Source: Antedon mediterranea (Eukaryota > Echinodermata > Crinoidea > Comatulida > Antedonidae). Taken from it: 64,000 nucleotides of DNA. The number at the start of each line of letters is the position of its first letter. Within the stretch, counting starts at the first letter, position 1. The stretch lies in the NCBI RefSeq assembly GCF_964355755.1, contig NC_092680.1, positions 20,747,001 through 20,811,000 on the forward strand, written 5' to 3'. A program made the translations under genes and the position numbers. A model generated the notes under the pieces. That model saw only the letters and a list, made by a program, of their open reading frames with translations. It searched no databases and had not been told where the DNA came from. Below, in pieces: positions 49,101-59,626 of the stretch.

Positions 49101-52100
49101 TTTGAATACATTGTTTTACATGACACTATAATGACAGCTGTTTTTAATGTGTATATTATTTTTGATCTGTATTTAATTGGATTTGTGTTGTTGTAGAAAA
49201 ATGTTTTTGTGTTGAAAACCAAATTCAAACCTTACCTCAGTTAAGGTAATGCTTAATCTTGTTTTTCCAATTATTTGCAACTTTTCCTGTAACTCAACCC
49301 ACTTTACAGGAACTTTTCTCACCATTTCCTTCATATGTCTACCAACGTTTCTCTTAAGTTTTATAATGCCTTCATGTGACTTTACAGTGTTATCCACCAT
49401 GTACATTTCACGATCTACATGCTTGGCATACGGCATTCCTTTCATTGCATCAAACATCTGCATGAACATCTCCTCAGCCTTTATTTGACGAAATTGTATA
49501 ATCATAAATTTACTAAATAATAAAATATGTTTGTTTTCTATCTTATACTACAAATCTGTTGAGCATATTGCAGGTTTAGTTTTGTTGAATAGTTATATAA
49601 ATGTATACTACAGTTATTACCTTCATCTGCTTTTCTAATTTTGTGCCTGACAATTTGTCCATATGGGTAGCAACCAAACAGATAGGAGGTGACTCTATGC
49701 TTTTGTCATCAACAAAAACGGGGTTTCCTGAACCATGTTGTAACACAGTATGTTCATAAATAGACCTTACCCAGAAAAAATTCATGTCCAAATTAGTCAT
49801 ACCAAGCGATTCCTGAAATCAAATATGAATAATCAAAAAAGGATATTGAAATTACAATTTAACTCATTTGTATTAAACAAAATTGCTAAATAATACATTT
49901 TACTTACTATTGTTGAATCTCGTGGATTAGCTAGTTCATTCAAGTTGTCCATGACATTAAATGTAACACAGTATGATACTTTATTTGTGAGGAAAAACTG
50001 AAAAAAGTTAAGGGACCATTTACCTTTTCTTTATCTTAATTCCTTATTGTAATATTTACCTGATTCGTTATAACTATCTGTGGATGTCATAATGGTAAAA
50101 ATGGTTAAATTTGTTTGGTTTTTTAGTCAGTACCATGAGAAAATTGTGCACATATGCAGTAATTTAATTTAATAACTGAATTTTATAATAAATTTCTAAA
50201 AATGCCGACATTTTTAGAAAGAAATGTCACTGATATCAGATACACCGTACTAGTCTACAATATTACATTATATCGAATAGTAATATAGTGGTAGTACTTT
50301 ACAGAATAAGTAATTACGTATTCTTTAAAAAAAGCTTTCATGTACAAAACATACTTATTCAGGTGAAGGTTAGAATAATATATAAATGCATAAAGTTTGT
50401 AAAAATGGTATTTGGGTAAGAGAACACAGATTTACTCTGGTGGTCCTCCATAAATTTAACTTATAGGCTTACATTGTTTGTTACTACTTTCTATTTAGGT
50501 CTAGAATAAATTATAATAACGGAAGTGAACAGATGCAATTACTTGTATCTATATTAATACCCAAATAAGAAAAATCTAGTTTTAAATTCCAAAATTTCTC
50601 TTATGAATGTAATAAAAATGCCCCAAAATAAACATACCCTGTGTGTTATGTAGTAGTCTAGTTGACCAGCATAGTCCCATATACTAGTTATGTCACTCAC
50701 ATTTGCTTTTTCTTTTCCAATTATTTTCATCCAAATATTCAAAAGTTGACCCACAATTGTTGTATCATTGCTTTCTAAAACAAAAATTATAATATTTGTC
50801 TTTAATTAAAGACTGTGTGTATATGAAACCCACAAAATAGATTGATCAATCTGTGTTGTAAATCTGCAGATGATTTTAGAATGATTTTTTAATTCAGTAG
50901 TCTGTGCCTACCTTTCCCTAATTTCTTATCCACATTTTCTGCTAATGCATGTGCACGTACTTTCTTGGATAACTCAACACCTTTACAAAGCAAGACAAAA
51001 AAGCATGATCATAGACAGAGTGGTTACGAGTTAGAGAAAGAAATACAAATAGTAGGACCTACATTTAAAATAGAAATAAATAATTCATTCCTTTTAAACT
51101 TTGATGTAATGGGGTGCAAATTTATGGAATTGGTGCAATATTTCTAAAGACTTCATAATTTAAAAATAGAAAATATTTTAATTAAATTTAATGTAGAGTA
51201 TATACATACACATTCTTTCTAACATTGTTCAATCTGTCTGTCTTTATACTATGTATGTAACTGAACAATGCTTTTTTTATTTGTTAAAGTTACGAGAGTT
51301 TGTTTGATGCTGACTCACCATCTACATCTGTCACTTCGTTCCACGTACTACAATCCTCCGTTGTTGCTTGAAAAACTGTAGTTGTTACGATACCATCTGT
51401 TGATGGCTCTCTGGAATTAAACCTATTATAATAATGTATGGTAAAGTGAAACATTATCATGATTTTAAAATAATCAAGACATATATTATTTACTGAAAAA
51501 ACAGAAACTGTATAAATAATAAATTAAATAATCATTGTATAGTTTACTTTTGTAGAACTATATGCATTTAATAGTAAAAAAATCATCTAAAAATTCAATT
51601 AAATCTTCAATTCAACAGGAAATAATGTTTATTTGAATAAACAAACAGGCTTTCTATCAAAGTACTATCATTACTCATAGCGGTTATTTTTTACCTTTCA
51701 CCAAGCATAGCCTTTACACAACTAGTCTTGCCAGCACCCTCTTTCCCAAGAAACATACATCTTGAATTCACAACTGAAATCTCACCATTTTGAAGCTCAT
51801 CTTTGTATATTTTAATAGCATCTTTACCCTTGGAATATACTTCTGCTGGAACTAATAATTCTAATATAAAAATATCAATATAACATTTTGAAAATTTCAA
51901 ATTTGAAATTCACTTTTTTATTCACACATAACATCAGCATACAAGATTAACATCTAAATCTAAATTATTTATCAATGTCTATTAATAGACATTGATAAAT
52001 AATTTAATTGTTGTTTTAATATTTTTTATGTATTGTTCCGCAAAACATGAAAAATGAAGATTGATAAAAAGCCATTATGTAGTTTTAATCAAGTTATTTC

Positions 52101-55100
52101 CTGAACAGTCACAATGACATCCCACAGACAATTTGACTTTGAATAAATTTCAAATACTGTAAATGATTGCGTTCTTCGGTTACATTTTTGGTCAAAGTAA
52201 ATAACTACCATATTTACCATTGGAATATACTGCTGGAACTAATAAATCTAATATTTATATCATTATCAAATTTAAAACCATGTCAAATAATGTTTTATTG
52301 TTCATAAAGAACCTCTTACAAGATAAAAATATAAACTTACTGTCAAAGTAGATTGCAATCTTGTTTTTTTCTTTTTCACTGATGTATGCATTTTTTTCTA
52401 AAATATTCACTGGTGTGTTTCCTTCCTATAAACAATTAATTAATATTTTAGTTTAGTATTAAGAAATAATATGAATTGATATTGGCTACTGAGCGGTACA
52501 TAATCCAGACACCCATATCAAAAACAATCAAAAATCACTATTCTGTAGTGTATTCTAATAATGTGTAAAAGAGAAACTGCTAGTATGGTTGATATACAGA
52601 CCCTACACCATTAAACCAATGGTGATTTCATGCTATCTCAAAGTCAGATTAAATAGCAAACTCCTTTATTGTATTTATTTATTATTAATATTAGTAATAG
52701 TAAAGCAATTTTACAAATGAATAACCATTTCAAAACTCATATTATCAATTTTTTATAAATATATTGGTATCTTTATCTTTATAAAAACATAGTGGTAAGG
52801 TTGTTAGGCACCCTTTCCAAATCTATTCGTGGTACAACCAAAATTTCCATATCTCTTCACACTACAATTAAGTTGTAAGTATGGGTGTGTGGAATTTAGT
52901 TCTTTCTTTTCTATTGGAAAGGAAATCGGCAAGCCATTGCATGATACAACCATACAAAAGTAAGAAGTCTACTGTATAAAGGCAATGCGATGCGATGAGT
53001 GAAATAATCAATTTATGGTACATTTTTATATATTTTATGGTGTAAATTATGTTATTTGCTTTTTGTTGTTATTATATTACAAATAGTTAAAGACTAAAAG
53101 TAGAACAGAAAAAATCTTTATATAATTATAATAATTATGAAGTTTTAAAAAAAACTAGATAAAAGATTTTTCTGACACATTAATAATTATACATTTTACT
53201 CTGTTAGGTTTACAATATATACTATATATTATTCATATTATGATATTATACCATTCTCAATGCAGTAATTAATCCTAATTACAGTATTTTTAATGATAAA
53301 CTAGACACAAAAAGTGATTAATTGATTATCATTATCATGAGTGAGAAAAAAAATATGGTTACAGTTACTGTAACCATATTTTATAGTAAGTATACTGTAT
53401 GTATTATTCAGATAATTATATGACTAGAATTGACTGGCCAAAACGCCTCAGATGCTATCTCCGGCCGTCTAGAAAAAAAATTTTGGACCCGGACCCCCCT
53501 AGACGATTATTTTCTCATATCGGCCCCCTCTTTATCAAAATCCTATATGGATAACAGCTATATAACAACCAATAAATGTATAGCAAAACACATCTCATCA
53601 CAAATGGTAAAGTATACTGTGTGTATTCTCTTGCAACTTAATCCTGTAGTAAATTTGTTGCAGTTAAGTTCATTATAATTTACATCATTGTCTACGTTTG
53701 TTACAGTATCTTATAGTAATTTATACAATCTTATGAATCGTTATACCTAGTCTTAAAAATAATTGCATTTTGAAATGAGTAAATTATTTCTTTTTTGTTA
53801 ATCCAATACAAGAAAACAAATAAGTATGTAATAAGTATGTGTAAATGTGTGTATGTATAGTGTCATACAGTAATTGTGTATTATTGTAAATAAAACAATT
53901 ACCTTATTTTGCAATGACAATGATGCACCATGCTGTTGTATGAGGAATTCCACTATTTCCAAGGTACAATATCTATTACTCACATACAAATGAAGTGGAG
54001 TGTCTCCATCCTTGATAAACAAAATCGTAATCATAAGTTCAATAATATTGATAACAGCTATATAAGTAATTGATAAGTGCTAAATAGACAACCAATAAAT
54101 GTATAGCAAAACACATCTCATCACAAATGGTAAAGTATACTGTGTGTATTCTCTTGCAACTTAATCCTGTAGTAAATTTTTTTTTTTTTTTTTTTTTTTT
54201 AACCATATTTAATGAGGGTGATCCATCCAGCTGTTGCTGATCATTAGGGACCCTCAGAGGTTCACAAGACAAACATATACACAAGATGCTCTACATAAAC
54301 AAAGTCTTATTACAAGTCTTTGGGAGTGGGGTAATTTGGTCCTTAGAAAAAATCCTGACATGTGACGGGACTTGAACCCAGGATCATTGGAGTGGTAGAC
54401 AAGCATCATAACCACCAAGCCACAACTCCACTGTTGCAGTTTAAATTCATTATAATTTACATCATTGTCTACCTTTGTTACAGTATCTTTACATAGTAAT
54501 TTATACAATCTTATGAATAATTGTTATACCTAGTCTTGAAAATAATTTCATTTTGAAATGAGTAAATTATTTCTTTTTTGTTAATCCAATACAAGAAAAC
54601 AAATAAGTATGTAATAAGTATGTGTAAATGTGTGTATGTACTGTCATACAGTAATTGTGTTTTATTGTAAATAAAACAATTACCTTATTTTGCAATGACA
54701 ATGATGCACCATGCTGTTGTATGAGGAATTCCACTATTTCCAAGGTACAATATCTATTACTCACATACAAATGAAGTGGAGTGTCTCCATACTTGATAAA
54801 CAAAATCATAATCATAAGTTCAATAATATTAATAACAGCTATATAAGTAATTGATAAGTGCTAAATAGACAACCAATAAATGTATAGCAAAACACATCTC
54901 ATCACAAATGGTAAAGTATACTGTGTGTATTCTCTTGCAACTTAATCCAGTAGTAAATTTGTTGCAGTTAAGTTCATTATAATTTACATCATCATTGTCT
55001 ACCTTTGTTACAGTATCTTTACATAGTAATTTATGCAATCTTATGAATTGTTATACTTAGTCGTGAAAATAATTTCATTTTGAAATGAGTAAATTATTTC

Positions 55101-56624
55101 TTTTTTGTTGATCCAATACAAGAAAACAAATAAGTATGTAATAAGTATGTGTAAATGTGTGTATGTACTGTCATACAGTAAGTGTATAATAGTGAAAAAA
55201 ATTACCTTATTTTGCAATAATAGTGATTTACCATCGTGTACGAGGCATGCTATCAATATTTCTGAGGTAGGTTCTGTATCATACAACGACAAATACAAAT
55301 GAAGTGGAGTGTTTCCATCCTTGATGAACAAAATCATAATCATAAGTTCAATAATATTGATAACAGCTATATAAGTAATTGATAAGTGCTAAATAGACAA
55401 CCAATAAATGTATAGCAAAACACATCTCATCACAAATGGTAAAGTATACTGTGTGTATTCTCTTGCAACTTAATCCTGTAGTAAATTTGTTGCAGTTAAG
55501 TTCATTATAATTTACGTCATTGTCTACCTTTGTTACAGTATCTTTACATAGTAATTTATGCAATCTTATGAATTGTTATACTTAGTCTTGAAAATAATTT
55601 AATTTTGAAATGAGTAAATTATTTCTTTTTTGTTAATCCAATACAAGAAAACAAATAAGTATGTAATAAGTATGTGTAAATGTGTGTATGTACTGTCATA
55701 CAGTAATTGTGTATTATTGTAAATAAAACAATTACCTGATTTTGCAATGACAATGATGCACTATGCTGTTGTATGAGGAATTCCACTATTTCCAAGGTAC
55801 AATGTTCATACCACAAATACAAATGAAGTGGAGTGTCTCCATTCTTGATAAACAAAATCATAATCATAAGTTCAATAATATTGATAACAGCTATATTAGT
55901 AATTGATAAGTGCTAAATAGACAACCAATAAATCTATAGCATAGCGTCATTTCATACAAGTGTTTTTTGTAAAAAGGAAACGTTCTCTGTAAATCTAAAC
56001 TATGCATAATGTATGATTCTTTTTATATACCTCATCAGTAGTTTTTAAAATATCTGGATGTTCCCTGCAAATGCGTTCAATTTTCTTCAAGTCCCCATTA
56101 CGCATAGCTTGTTTCAACTCGTACCTGTCAAAATGCAAGAAATAATGCATTACTGTATTACCAGAGATTTGATGAGAATAACAGTTCATTATAATAATAT
56201 TTATAATTTTATAAGAAAATCGTACCCTAGTGTTTTTTTAAAATTTTAATCTTGTAAATAATTATGTATGTTTACACTTAATTCAGCCAAGGATGTTTTT
56301 CAGGCACAGCCATAAATAAAATTATAAACACAAAAGAAGGAAACCATTAAAAATATAATAATGTAGGTTAGTAAACTCATTTTACATTGTTTTTCAATTA
56401 TTATACTTCTTATACATTTCAGAATGAATATCTAGATGGTGGATTTATAATAAAATTTAAAAATCCGTCCGTTTCACTTATTCTGATTAGTATAAAATGA
56501 AATTCAAGTTTAATTATTTCTATATTTTTTAATGTTAGTGTATACATCGAGTCTGCTTGATTTGAATTAAAAAATAAAAACAAAATAAAACAACATACCT
56601 AGTATACCACAGAATTGAAGACAT
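45661..56624 (-). CDS. ROCO copy B: ankyrin-Roc-COR-DED protein gene (apparently intact)
   Basis: Exons on the minus strand: 56624-56608, 56124-56031, ankyrin exons 55843-55736, 55319-55206, 54791-54684 and 54010-53903, capping exon 52425-52341, Roc 51860-51695, 51410-51319, 50980-50912, 50774-50638, 49997-49908 and 49812-49621, COR 49478-49236, 48760-48566, 48402-48232 and 48133-47831, then 47632-47534, 47331-47127, linker 46991-46519 and final exon 46187-45661 (TAG at 45661-45663). Every junction I tested keeps the frame, giving about 1,200 residues with no stop. Start is MSSILW|YELKQ. As in the family, it is likely a cytosolic GTP-switched dimer; the ankyrin and DED ends suggest protein binding in a cell-death or immune pathway (inferred). 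Compared with copy A it has four ankyrin exons instead of eleven, one linker and only the last DED exon. One tRNA-SINE lies in an ankyrin intron. Confidence 0.87.
46519..46991 (-). CDS. ROCO copy B: Gln/Pro/Glu/Ser linker exon (coding minisatellite)
   Basis: The minus frame encodes about 157 residues made of 12-14-residue units like EPEPMLQPESVS or ESEPMLQPESVS, ending AFG|G. The exon begins after AACTTCAG and its phase fits G|AG-CCA. Unit content is quite different from the linker in copy A although it holds the same place, so the linker is evolving by repeat turnover. The opposite strand is open too but has no splice support. Confidence 0.7.
47127..47632 (-). CDS. ROCO copy B: post-COR Cys/His-rich segment
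   Basis: 47632-47534 (ILRRTEVVQSIVGDGKK) is unusually diverged from copy A. 47331-47127 keeps VLCTACNPKEYHLIDLDKCL, VPCGRR and TAHIKRF, so the Cys and most His positions are conserved (one of the HH pair is Tyr here). The change around them points to constraint on these residues. Confidence 0.72.
47391..47480 (-). pseudogene. Partial duplicate of the Cys-rich exon of ROCO copy B
   Basis: The intron between 47534 and 47331 holds a second copy of the exon's first ~75 bp (GTACTAAGCTATTTAAAGGA and onward), with an intact TTTTAG acceptor in front. It stops after the GYNL codons. Not seen in copy A. Confidence 0.7.
47831..49478 (-). CDS. ROCO copy B: COR domain
   Basis: Four exons with the same signatures as copy A (VPVKWVELQEKL, MYLNDTGIILY, LQMLWEKLSNEGVLEEKLL, NRVFLVPCRMK). 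Differences are scattered and conservative. This module normally pairs two ROCO chains. Confidence 0.88.
49621..51860 (-). CDS. ROCO copy B: Roc GTPase domain
   Basis: G1 FLGKEGAGKTS, G2-like EPSTDGI, G3 WDYAGQLDYYITHR and G4 ATHMDKLSG are all preserved in six exons with the same borders as copy A. The most diverged exons between copies are 50980-50912 and the start of 50774-50638 (the loop before G3), while the motifs themselves are unchanged, consistent with constraint on nucleotide binding. Confidence 0.88.
51961..52006. repeat. 46-bp perfect palindrome
   Basis: The left half TAAATTATTTATCAATGTCT plus ATT is followed immediately by its exact reverse complement. The same intron in ROCO copy A (about 22905-22925) has only one arm. 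Confidence 0.9.
52341..56624 (-). CDS. ROCO copy B: N-terminus and four ankyrin exons
   Basis: The repeats read NGDTPLHLYLWYEHCTLEIV, DGNTPLHLYLSLYDTEPTSE, YGDTPLHLYVSNRYCTLEIV and DGDTPLHLYVSNRYCTLEIV; the capping exon reads EGNTPVNILEKN. Phase-0 borders and length (108-114 bp) equal those of copy A. The second repeat has two extra codons. Fewer repeats than in copy A probably means a smaller or different binding surface. Confidence 0.85.
53420..53545. mobile_element. Short foreign insert, probably transposon fragment
   Basis: The sequence between AT-rich intron blocks changes to GC-rich words (CATCTCC-like, CGGCCGTCTAG, GGACCCGGACCCCCC, CCTAGACG) with an inverted CGTCTAG / CTAGACG pair. 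Copy A lacks it. The family is unknown. Confidence 0.4.
54180..54432 (-). mobile_element. tRNA-derived SINE in ROCO copy B ankyrin intron
   Basis: On the minus strand the head reads GTGGCTTGGTGGTTATGATG (A box) and, about 40 bp on, GGGTTCAAGTCCCGTC (B box). The body runs to an A-tail seen as about 23 T on the plus strand at 54178-54200. It interrupts the TAGTAAATTT|GTTGCAG intron word that is intact in sister introns. It differs in sequence from the SINE at 3205-3556. Confidence 0.85.
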
Positions 56625-57026
56625 ACTGCATCTACATTTACCTTTAATCGTGTGTCAATGACTAGAAAAAAAAAATAGGAAAGACAAGGTGAACATTTAA
56701 TCTCTTCTGATAAAACTCTTTTTTTAACTCTTTTCTTTTTCTGATTTTCTCTCTGAATATATTCTTCTCTGGGTACTTTTTAGGCATCAGTTTCAGGGTT
56801 CAAATTGTTTTACTTTATAATCAATTATTTTTTATTATCAATAACACTAATTGTTTAGGGTTACTGATTATTAGTTTTTGCTAGATTGACCACATAAATA
56901 AATATTAACAAATAACTTTTGTCATAGGCCTACTGAATCAAACCAAAAAGCAATACAATAACTACTACTGTCTGTAAGTAACCTTTAGTATGGTACAAAA
57001 GAGGTACTATATATCCTTTCGTCTAA

Positions 57027-57204
57027 ATGCCAATTTACACAGACGAGTGGTAACGGTAATAAAAATATAGAATCTTTGTTATTCCTTTTGATCATTTACC
57101 ACAACGCGGAGTGGACGGGCGGTTTCCGTTCAGGATATATTATACGTTGGACAAGCTACGCGGTTTTCCGTTTACCGTCACCGTTTGTCTGTGTAAATTG
57201 GCCT
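57027..57204. mobile_element. MITE upstream of ROCO copy B
   Basis: Same element as 31846-32034 with inverted CAATTTACACAGACGAG / CAGACAAACGG-type ends; the long G run seen in the other copy is absent here (CGGGCGG instead). Shared position shows insertion before the duplication. Confidence 0.8.
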
Positions 57205-58687
57205 TAATAGTACTCGATACTGAAATAGTGTATCGGACTCTTGTTAACAAACAATAGGCCTGTATTACCATCGTGTAAAGAATGACTGTACTGGTATTTG
57301 AAAAAATGTACCAACAATTTAACTACTATTATGCAACAGAAAAACTTACATATAATTACTGCACTTTCAGTAAAACTGTGTTACTTTTAAAAACTATTAT
57401 TTTATACTTACATAACCACTGTTCAGGTAGAAACATTTACATAATAGTCATGGCGACAGAACCCGTCTCCTGGTGTTACTGATGAACTTTAGACTTTACT
57501 TTGGCTACAGTAAACTTTTATCTTAGGTAAAGATAAATAAAACATATTGTCTACAACTATAAACACCATGTTTACAAAACTTGAGGACTCAAGTTTTTAT
57601 GTAATTCACACATACAATTTTTTACCTTGCCTGATCACCTGAGGGTACAGTTATAATGTACAAAAAACCTAATGATAAAAAATCTGTTTTTGTCAAATTT
57701 GTCATTTATACCATCTTTAAACAAGACCCTATTTCATTTCTTCTGCTGTAAAAAAAGATTTTTATTAGCATTAAAAGTGTAAAATAAAAGTAAAGAAATT
57801 AAAACATTAAACCATTACAGTATAATGGGAATTTTGTTTAGGAGGGGATGGGGGATATTTTTTATTTTTGAGGGAGGGGAATAGTTCTTTGAAGAGAGTT
57901 TTTGTTTGTTATTGTAGGCCTAATGCACACATAATAATCAATAATAATGACTACAAATACAATTAATATCAAGTGATAAAATACAGTAACAATTTTATTG
58001 TAAAGTTATAGATAATCTACTCATTAATTTCACTGATACAAATAGAAATGTGTTTTTAACAAATATATTTTGCAGAACATCGAGCTAATAAAGGAATACT
58101 GTCCCATACCTGAGGAACACATTAGCAATATTAGCACATTTATAATTTAATTCTGGAAGGTACTGTATATAAGATTGTATTATATTAATGCTACAGTTGT
58201 TTTGTGTTTTCAATGTAAACTAGTACATAATACATGTAGTTTTAACAACTTACAAAAGCCTTTAGAGCAGTCACAATGATAATTTTTTTGTTCCAATTTC
58301 TGATTGTGTGAATAAAAATGTAGTAGGTATACAGTAACAACAGACTACAAAGGTCTGTTCTTATTACTTTACACAAATATTCAAGAGTACTATAATTCAC
58401 CATTATTACACTTGCATTGCATTTTCTATCATATGTGGTTCTATAAAGTTGTTTTTTTTTGCTTAGATTCGGTCCCCATAAAAATCTTTCTGTTCTTTTG
58501 AGATAGGTTTATTGTGTAAGTTGCTTTACCAGTTTATGTTAACATGACCTATAGTTGGCACACACACATGCTTGTCTGTTTTATTTTTCTGATAAATCAT
58601 ATCATAGCCTATTCAATTCCAATAAATAGATAGACAGACACTACCATGGAATCCATTGTAATCTATTTCATAATAAGAAGTGTAAAT
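57205..58687. other. Intergenic region between CHD1L copy 2 and ROCO copy B
   Basis: About 1.5 kb of AT-rich sequence. It should contain the 3' UTR of CHD1L copy 2 (a minus-strand AATAAA is at 58585-58580, about 105 bp past the stop) and the promoter of ROCO copy B. No other exon or repeat stands out. Confidence 0.45.
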
Positions 58688-59626
58688 CTATTCGTTGAGA
58701 AGCTTCTGTTTCTGTATACACTTCCACATCCATTTGTCATCAACAACTTTGGCAGATGAATCAAGTTTAATCTAAAAAGATAAAATGAATTGTTACATTG
58801 TGAATTTACTTTGGACAATCAAGCATGATGGGAGTTTATCACAATTTCTCCAAGTATTTGTGTTCTGGCTTAGGTATAGCCTAAACGGGAGTAAAGTACT
58901 ACAACATTTGGTTCAGACCTACTAACCAATGACACACTAGGATAGTACATTACAATAGGTATGTCTCTTGATAATCAGTCTGTTATTAGTCAAACATTAT
59001 TTGTCAGTCACTAAAACTAAAATCGAGTCAACTACAATATCCAAAACTCAATCAACCAAATCAACAAATGAGTCAAACACATGAAACAAAACTACAACAA
59101 ATAATTAAATAAACATCATATTGATCATTTTATAGAAAAGTGTAGGTTTTGTAAATGAGGTAGACTTACTATTTGAGGATTGTTGCCTTGTATGATGTGT
59201 GTAACTGATGGTTTAAGATCTTTTACAACATCACCGTCATAAGTAAGTAGCAGTTAATAAAATATCAGAAACCAATGACTAATAAAATAGTAATCATCCT
59301 TAATCTACTTCTGAACGTACAAAAATATTACAATTATTTCCAAGGCCTAATATTATGTGCCTTGTTGTGAACTTTTAAAAGGATATGCAATGATGTAACG
59401 AGTCAACTTCTTTTGTTGATTGCTGTCAACATCTGAGAAATAAACACAAACACCTCGTAGAAAACTAGGCAGGCTAAACGTCTGTTGATGATTCTTTGGA
59501 TTCATTGCTAAGCTTGAAGTTGATGGTTTGTTGATGTCTGGTTGGGTCACTACAGCCTGTTTGACGTCTGATTGGCTGACAGTCCATTTGACTTGATTGT
59601 TTCGGCTTTTTCTCGAGTAATAGTAT
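58688..59626 (-). CDS. CHD1L: CHD1L copy 2: C-terminal BRCT domain
   Basis: Three pieces together look like one BRCT domain: [17 protein letters not shown] with [12 protein letters not shown] (59626-59377), [19 protein letters not shown] (59241-59170) and [18 protein letters not shown] (58771-58688), the last with the BRCT Trp and helix-3 pattern. BRCT domains bind phosphoproteins in DNA repair. The human protein has no such domain in the length I know. Oddly, the border after YPF lacks a GT and the one before YDG lacks an AG. Without splicing, the first piece runs to a stop at 59353 (KSSQQGT). Confidence 0.72.
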
